Assembly (NCBI GenBank): GCA_015680905.1
Contig: CM027383.1
Location: 36,206,501 to 36,270,500, forward strand
Source of the DNA: Coptis chinensis
Lineage: Eukaryota; Streptophyta; Magnoliopsida; Ranunculales; Ranunculaceae
Direction of reading: 5' to 3'
DNA: 64,000 bases
Position numbers and translations under genes: made by a program. Positions 9,943-23,510 of this stretch are shown piece by piece. How positions within the stretch are numbered: position 1 is the first letter of the stretch; every line of letters starts with the position of its first letter. Below the pieces are notes generated by a model, which saw nothing but the letters and a program-made list of their open reading frames with translations, searched no databases and was not told the origin of the DNA.

Positions 9943-12900
9943 CTAAGTTGAATTCTTTTGCTTCTTCTTCTTCCGTTTCTCTTCCTTACTTGAAGTCCTT
10001 GAGTCTAGACGCTTTGAATAGCTTAAACGGATTTCAAGTAACTTTGACTTGGCATCTCGGAAAAGGGCGTCCGATTTTGAAGACATCAATTGCTGTATCC
10101 AAAGGTTTCAGTTTTAAAAGTTTCAATTTGGATTGATGTAATAACCACAATAACACAAGAAATGCATGCAGTTGTGCATGCATTAAAGGTTTACGTCTCA
10201 CCTTAAGATGATCCATTGCAGCGAGATTAAAACCAAGGGTGTCTTTGCATTCCTGAAGACAAAATACAACATCTTCTATTGATAATTTGAGAGGAAAAAC
10301 AGGAATTTCTATATCTCCTAAAGCAGTAGAATTGGTGCGGATGACAGTTAACCAATTAGTTCAAAGGGTTATAAAATGCAAAAAAAAAAGTTACTAGTAT
10401 CTTAAAATTGAACGTTATCTTACAGGTCAACATCACCAAATTCACAAATGCATAGTAATAGCGAAAATAACATTCTGAATTTCTGATTCACAACAACAAA
10501 CTTTAATGATGGAAAAATACGTATAGACTAATAAATGTAGCATAATCGCACATTAGTAGACAGGAAAAGCAAATTTTAAAGTAACTATTTGATATTTACT
10601 ATTGAATGCATGCACATTCATGCAAGGAGAATCGTATCACCAAATTCTTCATTGTTAGTTTTTTGGGAATAGTATATTTTGTTGCGTACTGGAGTTATAC
10701 CTAGATATAACATGACGCCAAAATTTCTTTCTGCCCTTAATGCAACTACAATCCTATATCCAAAATAATGCAGGATCGAAAAACCAGAAAGAAATTATAC
10801 TTCCTTCTGTCATATTAGACAGAAGATGCAAATAATCCATATGAAAGCTGCTTCTCTATATGGAATCAGTTAGTACCTCAACTCTTACTATAGAAATGAA
10901 ATTACCTTAACACTTGCATATAAAACCTCTTTGAGATCAATCAGGACAGGCTTGGCAGCGCTCGTAGTCACCAACTGGTTATGATGTATTTGCAAGAGTA
11001 CTGTTGTGACTCTACAGACAAGCTCGACCTGCCCAGTGATTCAGTAAACCAATTGCAAGGAAGAAAGTTCTCAAAATCATCATACAAAACTTAGCACTCT
11101 TAAATTATAAGGGTAATCCTGAGTGTGTAAACATTTATGCAACTAGCAGCGTGCAGTATGCACTAATCAAAGTTTTCAATGACAGTAGTAGTAACTTGTT
11201 CAAACTTTTCAAAGTTTATATAAAGCCCATAATCAGGTTAGCACCACAATGAAAGATTGAATACCAAAGTAGATGATTCACAAACAAATATATTATAACT
11301 TTTTAACAAAGGGTAAATGCACAAAATCTGCCCAATTGCAAAAGTAAAGATCATCATGTTCATAGCTATCATCATCCAATGTTATTGGTCAGTTATAATC
11401 TATGTCATGGACATGCGATATTTTAAAAATAATCCGTGTCGGATACATACCCACGTGTCTGTGTCGGACACATATTGTATATGATAGACCTTAAATTTTT
11501 GAGATTTCGCTATGTCAAACACTTCGTATCCGTGTCGCATACATACACATGTATCTGTGTCAATGTAACTTAGATGTACATATAGGTCGCTAAAGACGTA
11601 ATTGGGCTTCAAAGACAGATAAACCTATAAACTTGTGTTCTGTATCATCGATAATAACTTAATAAGTATCCACACTCAAAAATTGATCTAGATAATTCCA
11701 ACCCATTGGAAGGGAAAGCATATACGTACAAAGGCAAAGTTCTCCATTCACACATTTATGCATCAGACATGTATGCATGATGCAATGTCAAACATTTACC
11801 TTGTCCGGAATGGAAGACCAATCTTTCAAGTAAGACATGAGCTTCAAGGCATCTGAGAAAGGTAATGCCTGCATAAAGGAGAGAGAGAGAGAGAGAGATG
11901 GGGGTGGGGGGAATCAGTTACACTATGTTATCAAGTCTTAATCAAACAGAGATTATAGAAATGACAGAGTATAGCCACAAGATTTTCTATGACAATCTTA
12001 TTATTATTTTTAGCTCGGTAAAATGAAATTTCATTAATAAAGGAGTAGGCTGAGGAGGCCTACATTACAATAGAGAAACAAGAAATAAAAACATTTACAA
12101 TAAAAGAAACTACATAAGAAAAAACCAAGAAATGCACCATCACCCTATGTCTAAGAACATAAGACGATCTCATCTAGCTACAAAAGACTTGAAGAAACAT
12201 CCTCTAAACTCTTTGAAGACTTTAGACCACTCATATAATAAGGCTTTTATTGAGAGAATTGTCTCTTAAGTGAAACTGAGATGCCGTCAAAGTGACGACG
12301 GTTTCACTCTAGCCAAAAGCCCCACATGATCGCAAAAGGTAATAAGCTCCAAAGGCGATTTCCTGAAGAAGAGAAAGGATCATTGACCCCAACCCTTAAA
12401 CAAATCCAATACCCGACCCGGGCATACCCAAGTCACTCCCGGCTCTAAGAGAAAAGCAGACCATACTTTCCAAAGAAAAAATGACACCAAAGAAGAACAT
12501 GATTCACAGACTCACCATCCTTTCCACACAATTGACAATAATTGACCAAACACATTTTACGACGCCTGAGATTGTCTATGGTGAGGATGCGTCCCTGGAA
12601 ATCCAAAATCCCATCTATGACAATATTAGTTACACTAACATATCAAATCTTAATTGATCAAAGACAGAGTAAAGCCACAAGATTTTTTTTAACAATAATA
12701 GCTTACTTTCTCAAGTCACCACAAAACAGAATGTCCAATACTCCACTAGTCCAATACCACCCAAAGCCTTATTAGCTGCAATTTTACCAATACATTGGGT
12801 TGGTCAGTCTACTTTGGCTTAAACTCCTAAGGTGAGAGTTCTCTGAATAAATTAGTGATGACTGAATCAATCATCCCAAATGCTACTGTGATTGAGTCTC

Positions 12901-15900
12901 CCATCCACAACTGTGCAACAAGTCCAACTACCCTTTTGTTCATGAGAACATTGAACAACTGGATTTTCAGGTGCTTTCTCTGCCCAAAATTGGACCTTTA
13001 TAGCCTATTGTAATAGCTTACAACAACCATAGGGTCTTTCCAAACCAAGATTTCACCGACATTCTTTTTCAAATTCAATGGTTAACACACTTTATTGTTG
13101 ATTATAAAAAAGCAAGTACAACAGGAGTGATAAAGGCATTTGCAAGAACCTATGACATCTAAACTAGGTTGGCACCCTTCGGCTATCCGAAGAATGAAGG
13201 AGTGTTTCACTCAAGTACATCTGATGCAGGAATACGATAACAAAACTATCAGGCCGACATGAGAGCCCTCCAGTTAAGCACAAGATCATCAAACAACAAG
13301 TTGATTCTTTCTCTAAGTAGTGACTAGCCGACGACCAATACCAGGGATATGCTTTAGCATCTTTCTCTCTCTTTTTCAATAACACCATCCCCAAGATATG
13401 CTTTAGCATCAATCAAGAAGTTCTATAAAATTACTGTCCTAGAGATTCTATTCACTGGAGAAGGAACTTTGAGCCTGGAATTTCATATAATCATAACACA
13501 TTTCTTGGGACAAAAAGTAATATCCGGAAATTAAATTGTGAGGCACGGAGATCCCCCAGATTTACAAGCATTATGAGGGACGTGGACCTTTCCAAGTCTT
13601 ACCCACAGAATGAAGATTTCAACAAAAAGGAAGCAAGTCCCAATTACGATCTAGTAGCTTCTTGCTACCTACAATCACTTAACTAATATTGAATGTATAC
13701 TTTTTCAAATTTGAACAAATGAATTAAATTTTACCCATGAAGAAAAAGTTAGCTACTTGCTGAACAACTCTCTATATACCTACATTATCAAAATTGCAAA
13801 ACTGAATATTATACGGATAGAGAAATCCTAAAACTTGAACGCATCATTTGACTGATGCTCGTGTATCTTTTGTTGTGTCTCGGGATGTGTGCTGATGTGC
13901 CATCATAGGCCGGTCCATTTTTTTTTAGTTATTATTATTTTCAGTTAGCCAGTTTCCTCGTTAGAGTTGGATTTCTTGCTAATAATAACCACTAGTGTCA
14001 TTCAGTTGATCGTGTTTTGAGAGTTAATTCATTGTTTATTCAGTTGATTGTGTTTTGAGAGTTAATTCATTGTTTATTCAGTTGATCGTGTTTTGAGAGT
14101 TAATTCATTGTTTATTCAGTTGATCATGTTTTGAGAGTTAATTCAATGTTTCTAGTTGAGCGTTTTAATTGTGAGGATTGTTTTGAGTGTTGATTTTATT
14201 TTTAGAGTGATTGTTATACCAAAAGATTGTTCCCTTCTTATCTGTTGAGAGATTTAACTCTTGTTTTTGTTAATTTAGGGTTTTCTACATCACACCCTAA
14301 TTTCTCAATCTAGTGAATTAGTTGAAGCTTCTGCCAGTTAATTCACATCATTGACGCTGTTAGAGATATTCAAAAGAAGTCAAGAACTGATATTTTATGT
14401 AGATGATCATATCCACAAAAAAATCCAACCTTCATTCCTTGTGTAGGTCCAGTTTAGGTTGGGTGGCTACAGTATCCTGCCCCATCAAGATTTAGTCCCA
14501 CAGCACTCCCAATGTTGGGATCTCCTACCTCAACAAAAAAAAGAAGAAAACAAACTAGCATCAAGCCCTTTTTGGTTGTCACCAATGCAATTATCTAGGG
14601 ACAATATCGGTATTGTGAGATATCCATTGGGGCCTAACAAGGATTTCACGAATTAAAGATTATAGATCCAAAAGAAACAAGCACTCCTCTTCATAATGTT
14701 TTTTGGGTCTTGGTTTTAATTTATTTATCTGAAAACTGAAAGAAGTGGTTTTCTGTTGACAAATGGCATCTAAGAATGACAATCACATGCGCAAACACAC
14801 ACAAAGAAATTAATTATTATCCTAAAGAATTCATCACTTGCAGACGGGAACAACATAACATTCAAGATGGTGGTGAGACACAACAACTAACACAAGGCAG
14901 AGAATCAGAGGAAAAAAGAATGGAAGTGGAGCGAAACTAGACTCTCACAATAGTCATGGTCAGTAGGCCAATTCGAAGGCAGAGATGACTAAGTTACTGG
15001 TACCATCCATCTAAGCCAAATCAAAGAAGACCAATATCGAGCACCACACCAAAACCACTAAATATCAAGCTTATTTTCAGCACTAAAAGAAGGAGATAAA
15101 ATGGAAAAGAAGCACCCATATTGGCATAAGACAGAAAAGTTAAAATGTGCTTTCTGTCAGATCAGTTCTTAAACAGTTCTTATACGGACAGATATAACAT
15201 ATCTAACATATTACTAGTAGCATGTGTATACAGCTTCGTATACAAGCAAACATTGTACTCAAACATGTGATGGTCATACTAGCTGGACTTAGGGAACTAC
15301 ATAACATAGGCTCGTGAAAACTTTCCAAATGAGAATGAGAAAGTTGCCAGTTCTTATACAGACAGATATAACATATCTAACATATTACTAGTAGCATGTG
15401 TATAGAGCTTCGTATACGAGCAAACATTGTACTCAAACATGTGATGGTCATACTAGCTGGACTCAAGGAACTACATAACATAGGCTCATGAAAACTTTCC
15501 AAATGAGAATGAGAAAGTTGCAATTTGTACATCCCAGTTTACGGATTCCGAGATACACAGACCACAGATAATATCAAACACCAAGAATAAAAGGGTGTTT
15601 GTACCAGTAGTGTCTGCTCCAGATCATTTGTGTGAATATTTGAGAGTGCACGAAGAACATAATCAGATGGAGAGAGACCAAGCATCAAAACATTTGGTTG
15701 GAAGTCAGGCACTCCTCCATGTTCTTTCTCCTCCTGAAAATGTAGACTAGGTTAGGAGATGATAACAGTAAAAGAACAAAATTCTGCAGACACATTCCAG
15801 ATCTGATAATTAATTGTCACTCGCACAGTTCCAGAGCCCTCGGATAACAGACATCACTAGCACATTCCAACCTCCACGACTCAATTGAAATTTTACACAA

Positions 15901-18900
15901 GGCTAGAAAGATTGATTGATTCCCAGAGCAGCAGCAGTGACAATCTTCATCATAAAGATACTAGTGGTAGTAGTAGAAGCAGTAGCACTACCGCCACAGC
16001 TACCAGTAGTAGTGGAAATATTTATAACCCAGATAGACGGTTGTATGGCTCCTATGGCAGAGGTGATCAAATCGATCAAAGAATTTTCTTCTGGGAGGAG
16101 CTGATAGACACCATTCAGGTACTTTATGTTCATAAGGGGTTCACTGTGATGGCAACTTCTTTATAAATCTTGTTTTCAATTTCCTTTTGTTGTATACCCA
16201 ATTTTCTTTTTTGCTCGGTACACAATTTACCAGTGTCGAAAATGAAATTAACACTTCTAACTGCATAGTAAATTAAAATACATACCTTGTGTTGAGATAA
16301 ACGTTTTAATTCTACATCCGCTGCATCCAACGCATCAATTAATAAGTCTGTTGCAGTGAGAGTTTCTTGTGTCTTCTTCCCTGCCAATCCTACAACTCCC
16401 TCCTCTGGAATTTCTTCTCTCAAGGCATACCTACTTTCAAATGGATTGTTAAGATCAGCCTCAAACATCTCATCCAATCTCTTTTCTTTCTCTTCCTGAA
16501 CAATGAGAATACAAGGAAAAGAAGGGATCAGAGTAGCACACAAAATTTCATATAAGACAGCTAAGGGATAGAAGGGAAATTGTTAGTATCTTAGCCATCA
16601 TTTCTTGAAGTTCATACATCAGAAACAAGGATATCATACCTCAATGAAAAAGGGTTCTTCAGTACGATTCCAGACACGAATTGACCGGTCATGAGAGCCT
16701 GTGACAATAAAATCGCCACGATTACTGACTGAGAGACACCAGATTTCAGCGTGGTGCCCCTCGAGAGTTAAAAGTAACTCGAACCTATCAGCATCCCAAT
16801 ATTTTACAAGGCGATCTTTCCCCACACTGAACACATAATGTGTGTTGTGTACAAATTTCACCCCCATAACACTGCCATAAAAAGAGTTTACCAAAAGTCA
16901 AATTGGAATTCTTCTTCATCTATTTATGTCTGAATGCATAATCAACTTATATTTTACAGTGAAGAGAACCTGTCTGCATGAGCAAAAATGGATTTGTGAC
17001 AGTCACCAAAATCCAAACCCCATATCTTCAAATTTTTGTCTGCAGAACCGCTAACTATCAAATCACCATCAGAAGAAACATCCATACAAAGCACAGGAAG
17101 CTTGTGTCCATATAAGGAAAGGAAGAATTTCAATGAATCAGTAAAGTAGACCTGCAAGAATGTTTAACGTCAAAGTCTCAGCTAGAAACCTTTATATGTT
17201 GGTCTGATTTACAGACTATGAAGAAAAATGTAGGATGAATTTCTGATAGTTTCAACTCAAGCGTTCTCGACTGTGGATCTAGAGGAACTGCACAAAAAGA
17301 AAGGTAGCCAGCATATATAAATTCTTGAAGCACTTTGTGTCCATTGGGGGTCGGGGCACGAAGATTCTAGGAAATTTCTGTTACTGTAAACCCTATTACT
17401 TAAATATATTGGAGTTATACATGGTCGAAACTAACTACGGCCATATCCTCTTTTTCTCTATTTTCTCTCCAAACTTCTCCATCAACAATAATATGATTTT
17501 ACTGTATATTTCAAGAAAAATAGATCATAACATCTTAAGTTATGCCCAAAAGAATAGAGATATTAACTGTAACTAACGACTAACCAATCCTCGCAGGATA
17601 AAATGCATTACAATTCCTAGTTCACAGGTTTTCTATGGAAATTAATAAAGAGTTGGATGAGGACATCATCAATGTACCAGTCTTCAGACAAAGAAAGCAA
17701 TTGGCTGTGGTTGGTACAATGAAAAAAAAATCTGGTTTAAACTTCACCCCAAAATCATGGGATGGAGGCCAAGTTTAATTAAGTTTTTTGTATCTCGGTA
17801 GTGGCAGAGATGTTCTAAGTGAATTTGCAATTTCTTGAAATTTTGAAGGTGTACAACCAAACTGAAACACATTTGACCTATACTTAAGCAAGAACATCTT
17901 TAGATGCATAAAAACACCAAATAATGGGTTAATGTAATATGCAGATTAATCATGATCATAATTTGTTGGCCGTCATTGTCAAACAACTAAACTTCTATGA
18001 CCTTAATGTCCTGATATATTTGTGGAGTGGTCCAAATATACTTGTGGGAGCTGGAGGAATAAACTCTAACGACAAAGTTGAACAGCATGGAGTGGTCCAA
18101 CAGATCTAAAGAATGCAAGACATAGAAAATAGAAGGACCAAAGGGAGCACGACATAGAAAATAGAAGGACCAAAGGGAGCAAGACATAGAAAATAGAAGG
18201 ACCAAGGGGAGAACATGCTGCAAACGAGAACAGTGCCACTAAATTACTCACTATCCAATCAATGACTGCTGGGTACAGCAGGCATACATTTATGAATATA
18301 CACATGCTTGCACCAAACACACAAACAGACATTAAAAGCAATAATAAAAGAAAAATATGATGTCCAGAACTCCAGACGCAAATTTTGATCTATCTATCTA
18401 AAATACTTACCAAAGTCATTTTTCTAGACAAGTTATGCAATAATGGTATGCCAGTAACAAAAAGGTCGAGGGAGACTGAGAAAGAAAGAAGAGATGTCAA
18501 CTTGCCTTGATTGTGTAATCCAATAGAGCAACAGCAATATATTTTGCATCAGGACTAACAACAACAACAAGAACATCATCGTTCATTTTCAATGTCCTAG
18601 TATTTGTTATAGTTTGCTGTTTAGATTTCTGCAAAACAAACATCCAACGTAAGCAAACAATTACAGTATATTTCACTATAGACTATAGAGATAATAGGTG
18701 AAAAGAGGACATCTTCCATCTAAAATCAGTAAGTTAATAGCAAACTAAATGCAAGATTTTCTCTAGGCAAATGATAATAAATTAATAATAGTTTGGGTTC
18801 CCTAGTAGTTTAGTTCATTCTTCGTTCGACATCATATCTGATCTGGTTTAAAGCCTCTGTAGAACTTCTAAATATGAACTTTATAAATATCCGCATAATG

Positions 18901-21900
18901 TCTTCGATTTCTCCCCAACCAAATGCCTCAAAGTAATGCAAAGGGAATGGTGCTCCACATCTTCCTCGTAGTTCGTGTGTAGGACCTAACGTTAGGCCAT
19001 ATCAACAAGAGATCATGGACAGGTCTAGGACACACCCAAGATATATCGGTGGAGTGATGAAAGAAGCTCCAAATGGCAGGGGAACAGGGACAATGACTTG
19101 GGATGTGAACTACGAGTTTCCCAAGAAGCACAACAAAAAAGACAAAAATTAACAATAATCATTTTCCTTTTTCTAAGATTATGTGTGGTTAATCCCTACC
19201 CAAAACTGAGCACCAAGAGAAGAGCACGAGATTGTATAAGGAATCTTAACTTTCCAAAAAAAAAACTCCAAGGATAGTTAGGGTGAGATAGGCTAGGAGG
19301 TTGGTTAGGGGAGGTAAGGAGAGTGGAGTACCAGCATCTAACGGTAAATAGTCCTTTGGCATCATGACTCTAAACCTGTTGATCTTCCCCAAGAGTGAGG
19401 ATAGGTGGAAGTCCGAGTCTCTTCATCAAGGTAGCTAAATCATCAATCTCCCAATCATTGAAAGCCTGTCTAAGATCAATGTTCCAAGAGGCAGTACCAT
19501 TATCCACAAGTATCAAATCATTGACAGAATGGTTGTTTCTATCTGACATGGCATAGAAGTTCTCAAAGTCCCTGCATAAAGCTTTGTCCCCAATCCAAAT
19601 GTCCTCCTAAAGACCTAAACCCTAACCTTATCCCATTTGTTGACTTTGCAGGGATGCTCTTTCTAAAGTCATCCACTTCCTTCATAATCCTTTTCCAAAA
19701 TCCACACCCGTACGGGATGTACACCTCAAAACTTTCCCAGCCAAGAAGATTTAACCCGAATCCAGAACAATACGTCCCACAACCTCTCACACTCAATCCC
19801 AAATTTCCATAACCACTTACTCAAGAGAACATGATTCATCAACCGGGCCTTCTTTAACTCAAAACCACCTTGGTCTTTAGGAGCACACATTCTATCCCAA
19901 CAGACAGGGTGGTCGTGATGTACCTCCTGGCCTTCATTTTGTTTTCATTTCCTTATGTCCCTAAAATTCTGTCTGAAGTATTTTTCGTACATAGAGCAGA
20001 ATACAAACTACTCTTACACCATTGAAAATGTGCAAACAACTTAAACGAGTCAAATACTCTTCCAACGAAATACAAAATGTGCAAAACTAATGTGTTGGAT
20101 CTCCTCCTCCCACAACTAAGACCATAAATAGAAAGCCTTTGATGGACAAGATAATCTCCTCAAAGTTTTCCACTTTGCCCTCGAAGTGGTGCAAACTACT
20201 CTCCAACCACATTCCCCAAATCACAGAAAATGGAATCAAGCTTCACAGACAGCTCTTCTCAATGACTAAACTAGAAAGTCTAAATGATAAAAGGTCCGTC
20301 ATCAAATCCTGTAACTGTGTAACACCGAATTGACATCTGAAGAGGAAAGCGACACTCTCCAAGTGATAAAACGATGGATCAAAATAAGATAAGCTGACTC
20401 ACCATCTGGCATGCAAACTAATTACACCCATTTACCGAAATCAAATTCATCTTCCTTAAAGGTGTGACCAGTCAAAATCCTCCCCAAGGAAACACACAGC
20501 AAAAATTCCTGTATATAGTGGATTATGAACCCTATATTGGGAAGCTTAGGAGACGTAGACCATTAGGGCTTTTCATTCCAAGTACCAAGGTCTTTATAAA
20601 AAAGTAATTACTGAAAGATTTCATTCTTGTTAATCGGCCAAATCCTTCTACCGCTGTGTTGCTCGTTGAAGTAATGCCATCAAGTCTAGTTTGAGCTCCA
20701 TAAGGGAGCCAAATTGCTATTGTCGATGGTACCTGGATCCCCATGGAGGAGTGATTGATAAACTAGGATGGCTAAGAGCCTATTAGAGGTTTGGTCCCAA
20801 ATACAAAGATCCCTAAAAAACACTGGAGTACTGGACAGAAGCTTCTCATCAAGTCTATGGCTATGCTGCCTCAGCAAAGCAAAACAATCAAGTGTAGCCC
20901 TGAGCTAAGTGAGGAAGCCAAACTCCTTCCCAAAAGAAGGCAAAGAACATGAGTAATGCCATCAAGTCTCCCATCGGGAGTATAGGGGTGTGCCTCGACT
21001 GAAGCTATGAAAATAGGCTCTTTAGACACAAGAGTCAAGTCAGACCAGGTGAAGCAACACAATTCTAGACATGCATGGGACCATTACGAGTTTAGGCTTT
21101 TAAATATAGCTTGTTTATATTAGTCAGAAGTCCTCATGAAAAATGCATACTCTATTCTAATTGCAAACTTAAAATAAAAAATAAATATAAATATTCTTTT
21201 TGAACAAAAGATAAAATAATAACAGAATTTCAGTAGCAGTTCGCTATAGATGACGAAAACATGTTCTATTAGGAATACTCGAGTAAATAAAATGCAACCA
21301 CTAAGCAACACCACCAATAAGATAGAACACAACTTTACCAGTCCTTCCATAAACTTCCATTCATAGCACGATTTTTTTTGGTGCACCGGGATAGGAACTG
21401 GTAGACTTACAGGCAGCAGGCAGATAAATAACCTCAGTGACATGCAAATGAGGCTCAACCTAAACTATATCATCCTTCTGAGTATCATTATTAAGAAGCA
21501 TATAAATTTGAGTTAAGCCCCAATTAGCCTTAACATATCACTAATAAAAGGGTAAAGGGAGGCAGATGTAAACATGCAAGCAGAAAAAGGGCACACCTGA
21601 TCAGGTTTCTGGAGATACTCCCAGAACTTAACATCATGATCTGCACTCCCTGTAACAAAGCCTGTTTCATCTGGAAGCATGGCGATTGATCGGACGGAAC
21701 CACCATGGGCTTCGACCACTTCCAGGCAAGTACCACTCTGAACATCAAGGATTTCAAGGGTTCCAGTCTTGGTTCCAACAAGTGCAAATCTGTTCCCAGG
21801 AACAAAAGAACCACAGAGGCCATATCCAGAGTCAATTGTCCTAAGGCTCTCCCCACTCGTTGGATTCCATATCTTTACGGCATTGTGACTGGTTGACATC

Positions 21901-23439
21901 AAAAGCTTATTGTCTGAGCTAAGTGTAACGCTTCTAACATCAGACCGATGTCCTGGAAGTTCAATAGCAAGTGTTTTTGAGGTAGTGGTGGCTTCAAGAG
22001 AATATATTTCCAAAAGATTATTGTTCAATGACAATGCTAAAGTAGCAAGGGAGTTTTTCTGAGTGATAGGGCAGAAAGAAATAGAGCAAATCTTCTTGCT
22101 CGCTCGCAAAGTATGGAGAATCTTGAAAACATCGGAAACTGTAATTGTTGGGTTGTTCGCTTCCGCCAAGTGAACAGATTCTGTTTCTCCATTTTCACCA
22201 AGAGCTCCTTTAGCAGTTTTCTTTTCTTTCTTTCTATTAACTCTCCTTTTAGCTTTGCGCTTGGCTTCAGCTTCATCTAACACGCGAAATATTTCCACCA
22301 TCTTCCCTGCCATTTGACAAGCAAGTAGATTGCCGGACTTATTGAATCTCAGACTCCCCACCCTATCTTTGGATTGCCGCTGGATTTCACCAAAATGCGT
22401 TAACGCCTGCCATTTGTCTTGAGCCGTAGAATCTCCATTGCTTAAAACTTCAGTTCCCTGTGAACTGGAAACAGGTTTCCCATCAGACAACCCATGTTTA
22501 ATTGTGTAGAATCGAAGTTCGGGGTCTGCTGATCCAGTAACCAGATACTTCTCTTCCGGGTCGACATCAACAGACCATATTTCACTATGATGGCCACTGA
22601 TTATTTGAACACAATGCTGTGTATCAAGATCCCACACTCTCAAATACTTATCTTTCGAGGAAGATACAAGTCTTTTACAAGATTCCAAGAAGACAACATC
22701 GGTAACCTACACGATATAAAATAAAAGCAAACCAGCGAAAAACAATTTATATCAACAAAAATGAATCACCGGGTAATCAAATATATATAACTAGACCAAA
22801 AAAATCATAAAAAAATAGACAAAACAAAAATAACCTGATCACGATGGCCACGAAGACGAAAAAGACCGGTTTCACCAACAACATCCCATAAAATGACATC
22901 ATTATCTTTACTTCCAGAAGCAAGCAAAGCTCCAAGTTTATTATACCTTAGTGCGGTAACACTCCCTTTATGTCCATTCAAAGTAGTCTCACAACTTCCT
23001 TTCTCAATATTCCATATCCTTATACTTCCATCACCATACCCACTTGCTATCTACAATAAACAAAACATCAAAGAATCAATATTTAAGCCAAACATAAAAA
23101 ACTCAAAATATAAACCAAACAAAAATTGCCCAGCATAAAAAAATCAATATTTAAGCTAAACAAAAAGTGCCCAGCCAAAAAAATAAGGCATACCAAAGAA
23201 GAGGGGGAGGAAGCAATGGAAGTGACGGCAAGAGATGGGCCAGCACGAGAACGGGTAGAAGGAGAGAGTGATTTAGTGCATACACCTTGTTTAACATTCC
23301 AAATGTTGAGATTTTCAAGAGAAGGAGAAAGAAGGTGTTTTCCAGTTGAGTCATAAGTTATGTTTGAGTCTATTGAGACTATTACTCCAAATACACTTGC
23401 GTTCTTTGCTGGTTCGTATAACAAATATGATTTCACCAT
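9943..23439 (-). CDS. WDR3: WDR3/UTP12-like WD40 protein of the small-subunit processome
   Basis: Twelve exons, read from high to low: 23194-23439, 22835-23050, 21597-22706, 18506-18628, 16970-17151, 16640-16871, 16286-16495, 15605-15733, 11800-11868, 10906-11028, 10202-10252, 9943-10092. They join in frame to 946 residues, close to plant and yeast relatives. Many WD40 repeats (for example [36 protein letters not shown]) should form two propellers. A basic stretch near residues 299-317 is a likely nuclear signal. The C-terminal Utp12 region (from about residue 770) holds [15 protein letters not shown] and [12 protein letters not shown], then a lysine-rich tail. In yeast, Utp12 works in the UTP-B complex in nucleolar pre-18S rRNA processing. 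All introns are GT-AG except intron 4, which is GC-AG. The start is the first ATG before the conserved VKSYLLYEP. No lesion was seen. Confidence 0.93.
11400..11570. repeat. Direct repeat in WDR3 intron 9
   Basis: A segment with CCGTGTCG, ATACATAC and TGTCTGTGTC-like words appears near 11431-11475 and, diverged, near 11530-11565. It lies within the 771-bp intron 9. No function is apparent. Confidence 0.5.
12005..12615 (-). mobile_element. LINE (L1-type) 3' end fragment in WDR3 intron 8
   Basis: On the minus strand this begins with the zinc-finger-like region found after plant LINE reverse transcriptases: [12 protein letters not shown], then [18 protein letters not shown]. It runs into a 3' UTR with CCTTTATTAATGAAATTTC before an A/T-rich end. 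The element is 5' truncated, as usual for LINEs, and has stops. It lies in the gene's own orientation. Flanking direct repeats are unusually long (see findings). Confidence 0.8.
14002..14151. repeat. 38-bp tandem repeat, about 3.9 copies, in WDR3 intron 8
   Basis: The unit begins TCAGTTGATCGTGTTTTGAG and ends AATTCATTGTTTAT. Copies differ only at one or two positions, so the array is young. Confidence 0.95.
15176..15523. repeat. 174-bp tandem duplication in WDR3 intron 8
   Basis: Two head-to-tail copies start at 15176 and 15350, each beginning GTTCTTATAC. Each contains ACATGTGATGGTCATACTAG and ends near AATGAGAAAGTTGC. They differ at a handful of bases. Confidence 0.95.
17152..18505 (-). other. 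WDR3 intron 4 with a GC-AG boundary
   Basis: Exon 4 ends ATCAAG at 18506 and the intron begins GCAAGT. The acceptor TTGCAG lies just before the exon at 17151. Joining here restores the conserved protein [13 protein letters not shown]. No GT at this site keeps the frame. GC-AG introns are a known minority class, and the AAG/GCAAGT consensus here is strong. Confidence 0.88.
18119..18214. repeat. 32-bp tandem repeat, three copies, in WDR3 intron 4
   Basis: The unit starts GACATAGAAAATAGAAGGAC at 18119, 18151 and 18183. Copies are nearly identical. Antisense reading frames across this array are artefacts of the repeat. Confidence 0.95.
19330..19920 (-). mobile_element. LINE reverse-transcriptase C-terminal fragment in WDR3 intron 3
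   Basis: On the minus strand the decayed frames give [20 protein letters not shown] then KFG, followed by [14 protein letters not shown] and a frame-shifted [19 protein letters not shown] stretch. This is the order seen downstream of the catalytic reverse-transcriptase domain in plant L1 LINEs. Several frameshifts and stops are present. Intron 3 (18629-21596) is 3 kb long, partly because of this insertion. The flanks at 19930-21060 may be related but I cannot assign them. Confidence 0.75.
20640..20970. repeat. Short direct repeats in WDR3 intron 3
   Basis: GTAATGCCATCAAGTCT occurs at about 20671 and again at about 20953. The intervening DNA has no recognisable gene. Confidence 0.5.
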
Positions 23440-23510
23440 TTTTTTTTTTTTTTTTTTTTGCTTGCTGCTGTAAATGAGACAATTTTTTGAGGAAGAAGCT
23501 CAAAGTTTTG

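Larger units (their letters stand above)
11869..15604 (-). other. WDR3 intron 8, enlarged to 3.7 kb by repeats
   Basis: The donor after exon 8 (CTACTG then GTAC) and the acceptor before exon 9 (TTTATGCAG) are both good. Most other introns of the gene are under 1.4 kb. The extra length comes from a LINE 3' fragment, a 38-bp tandem array and a 174-bp duplication, listed separately. A (GA)n run lies at about 11878-11900, next to exon 9. Confidence 0.85.

Noticed and set aside
17987..18341. Hydrophobic minus-strand ORFs in WDR3 intron 4
   Set aside because: They are produced by the 32-bp tandem repeat and lie wholly inside an intron.
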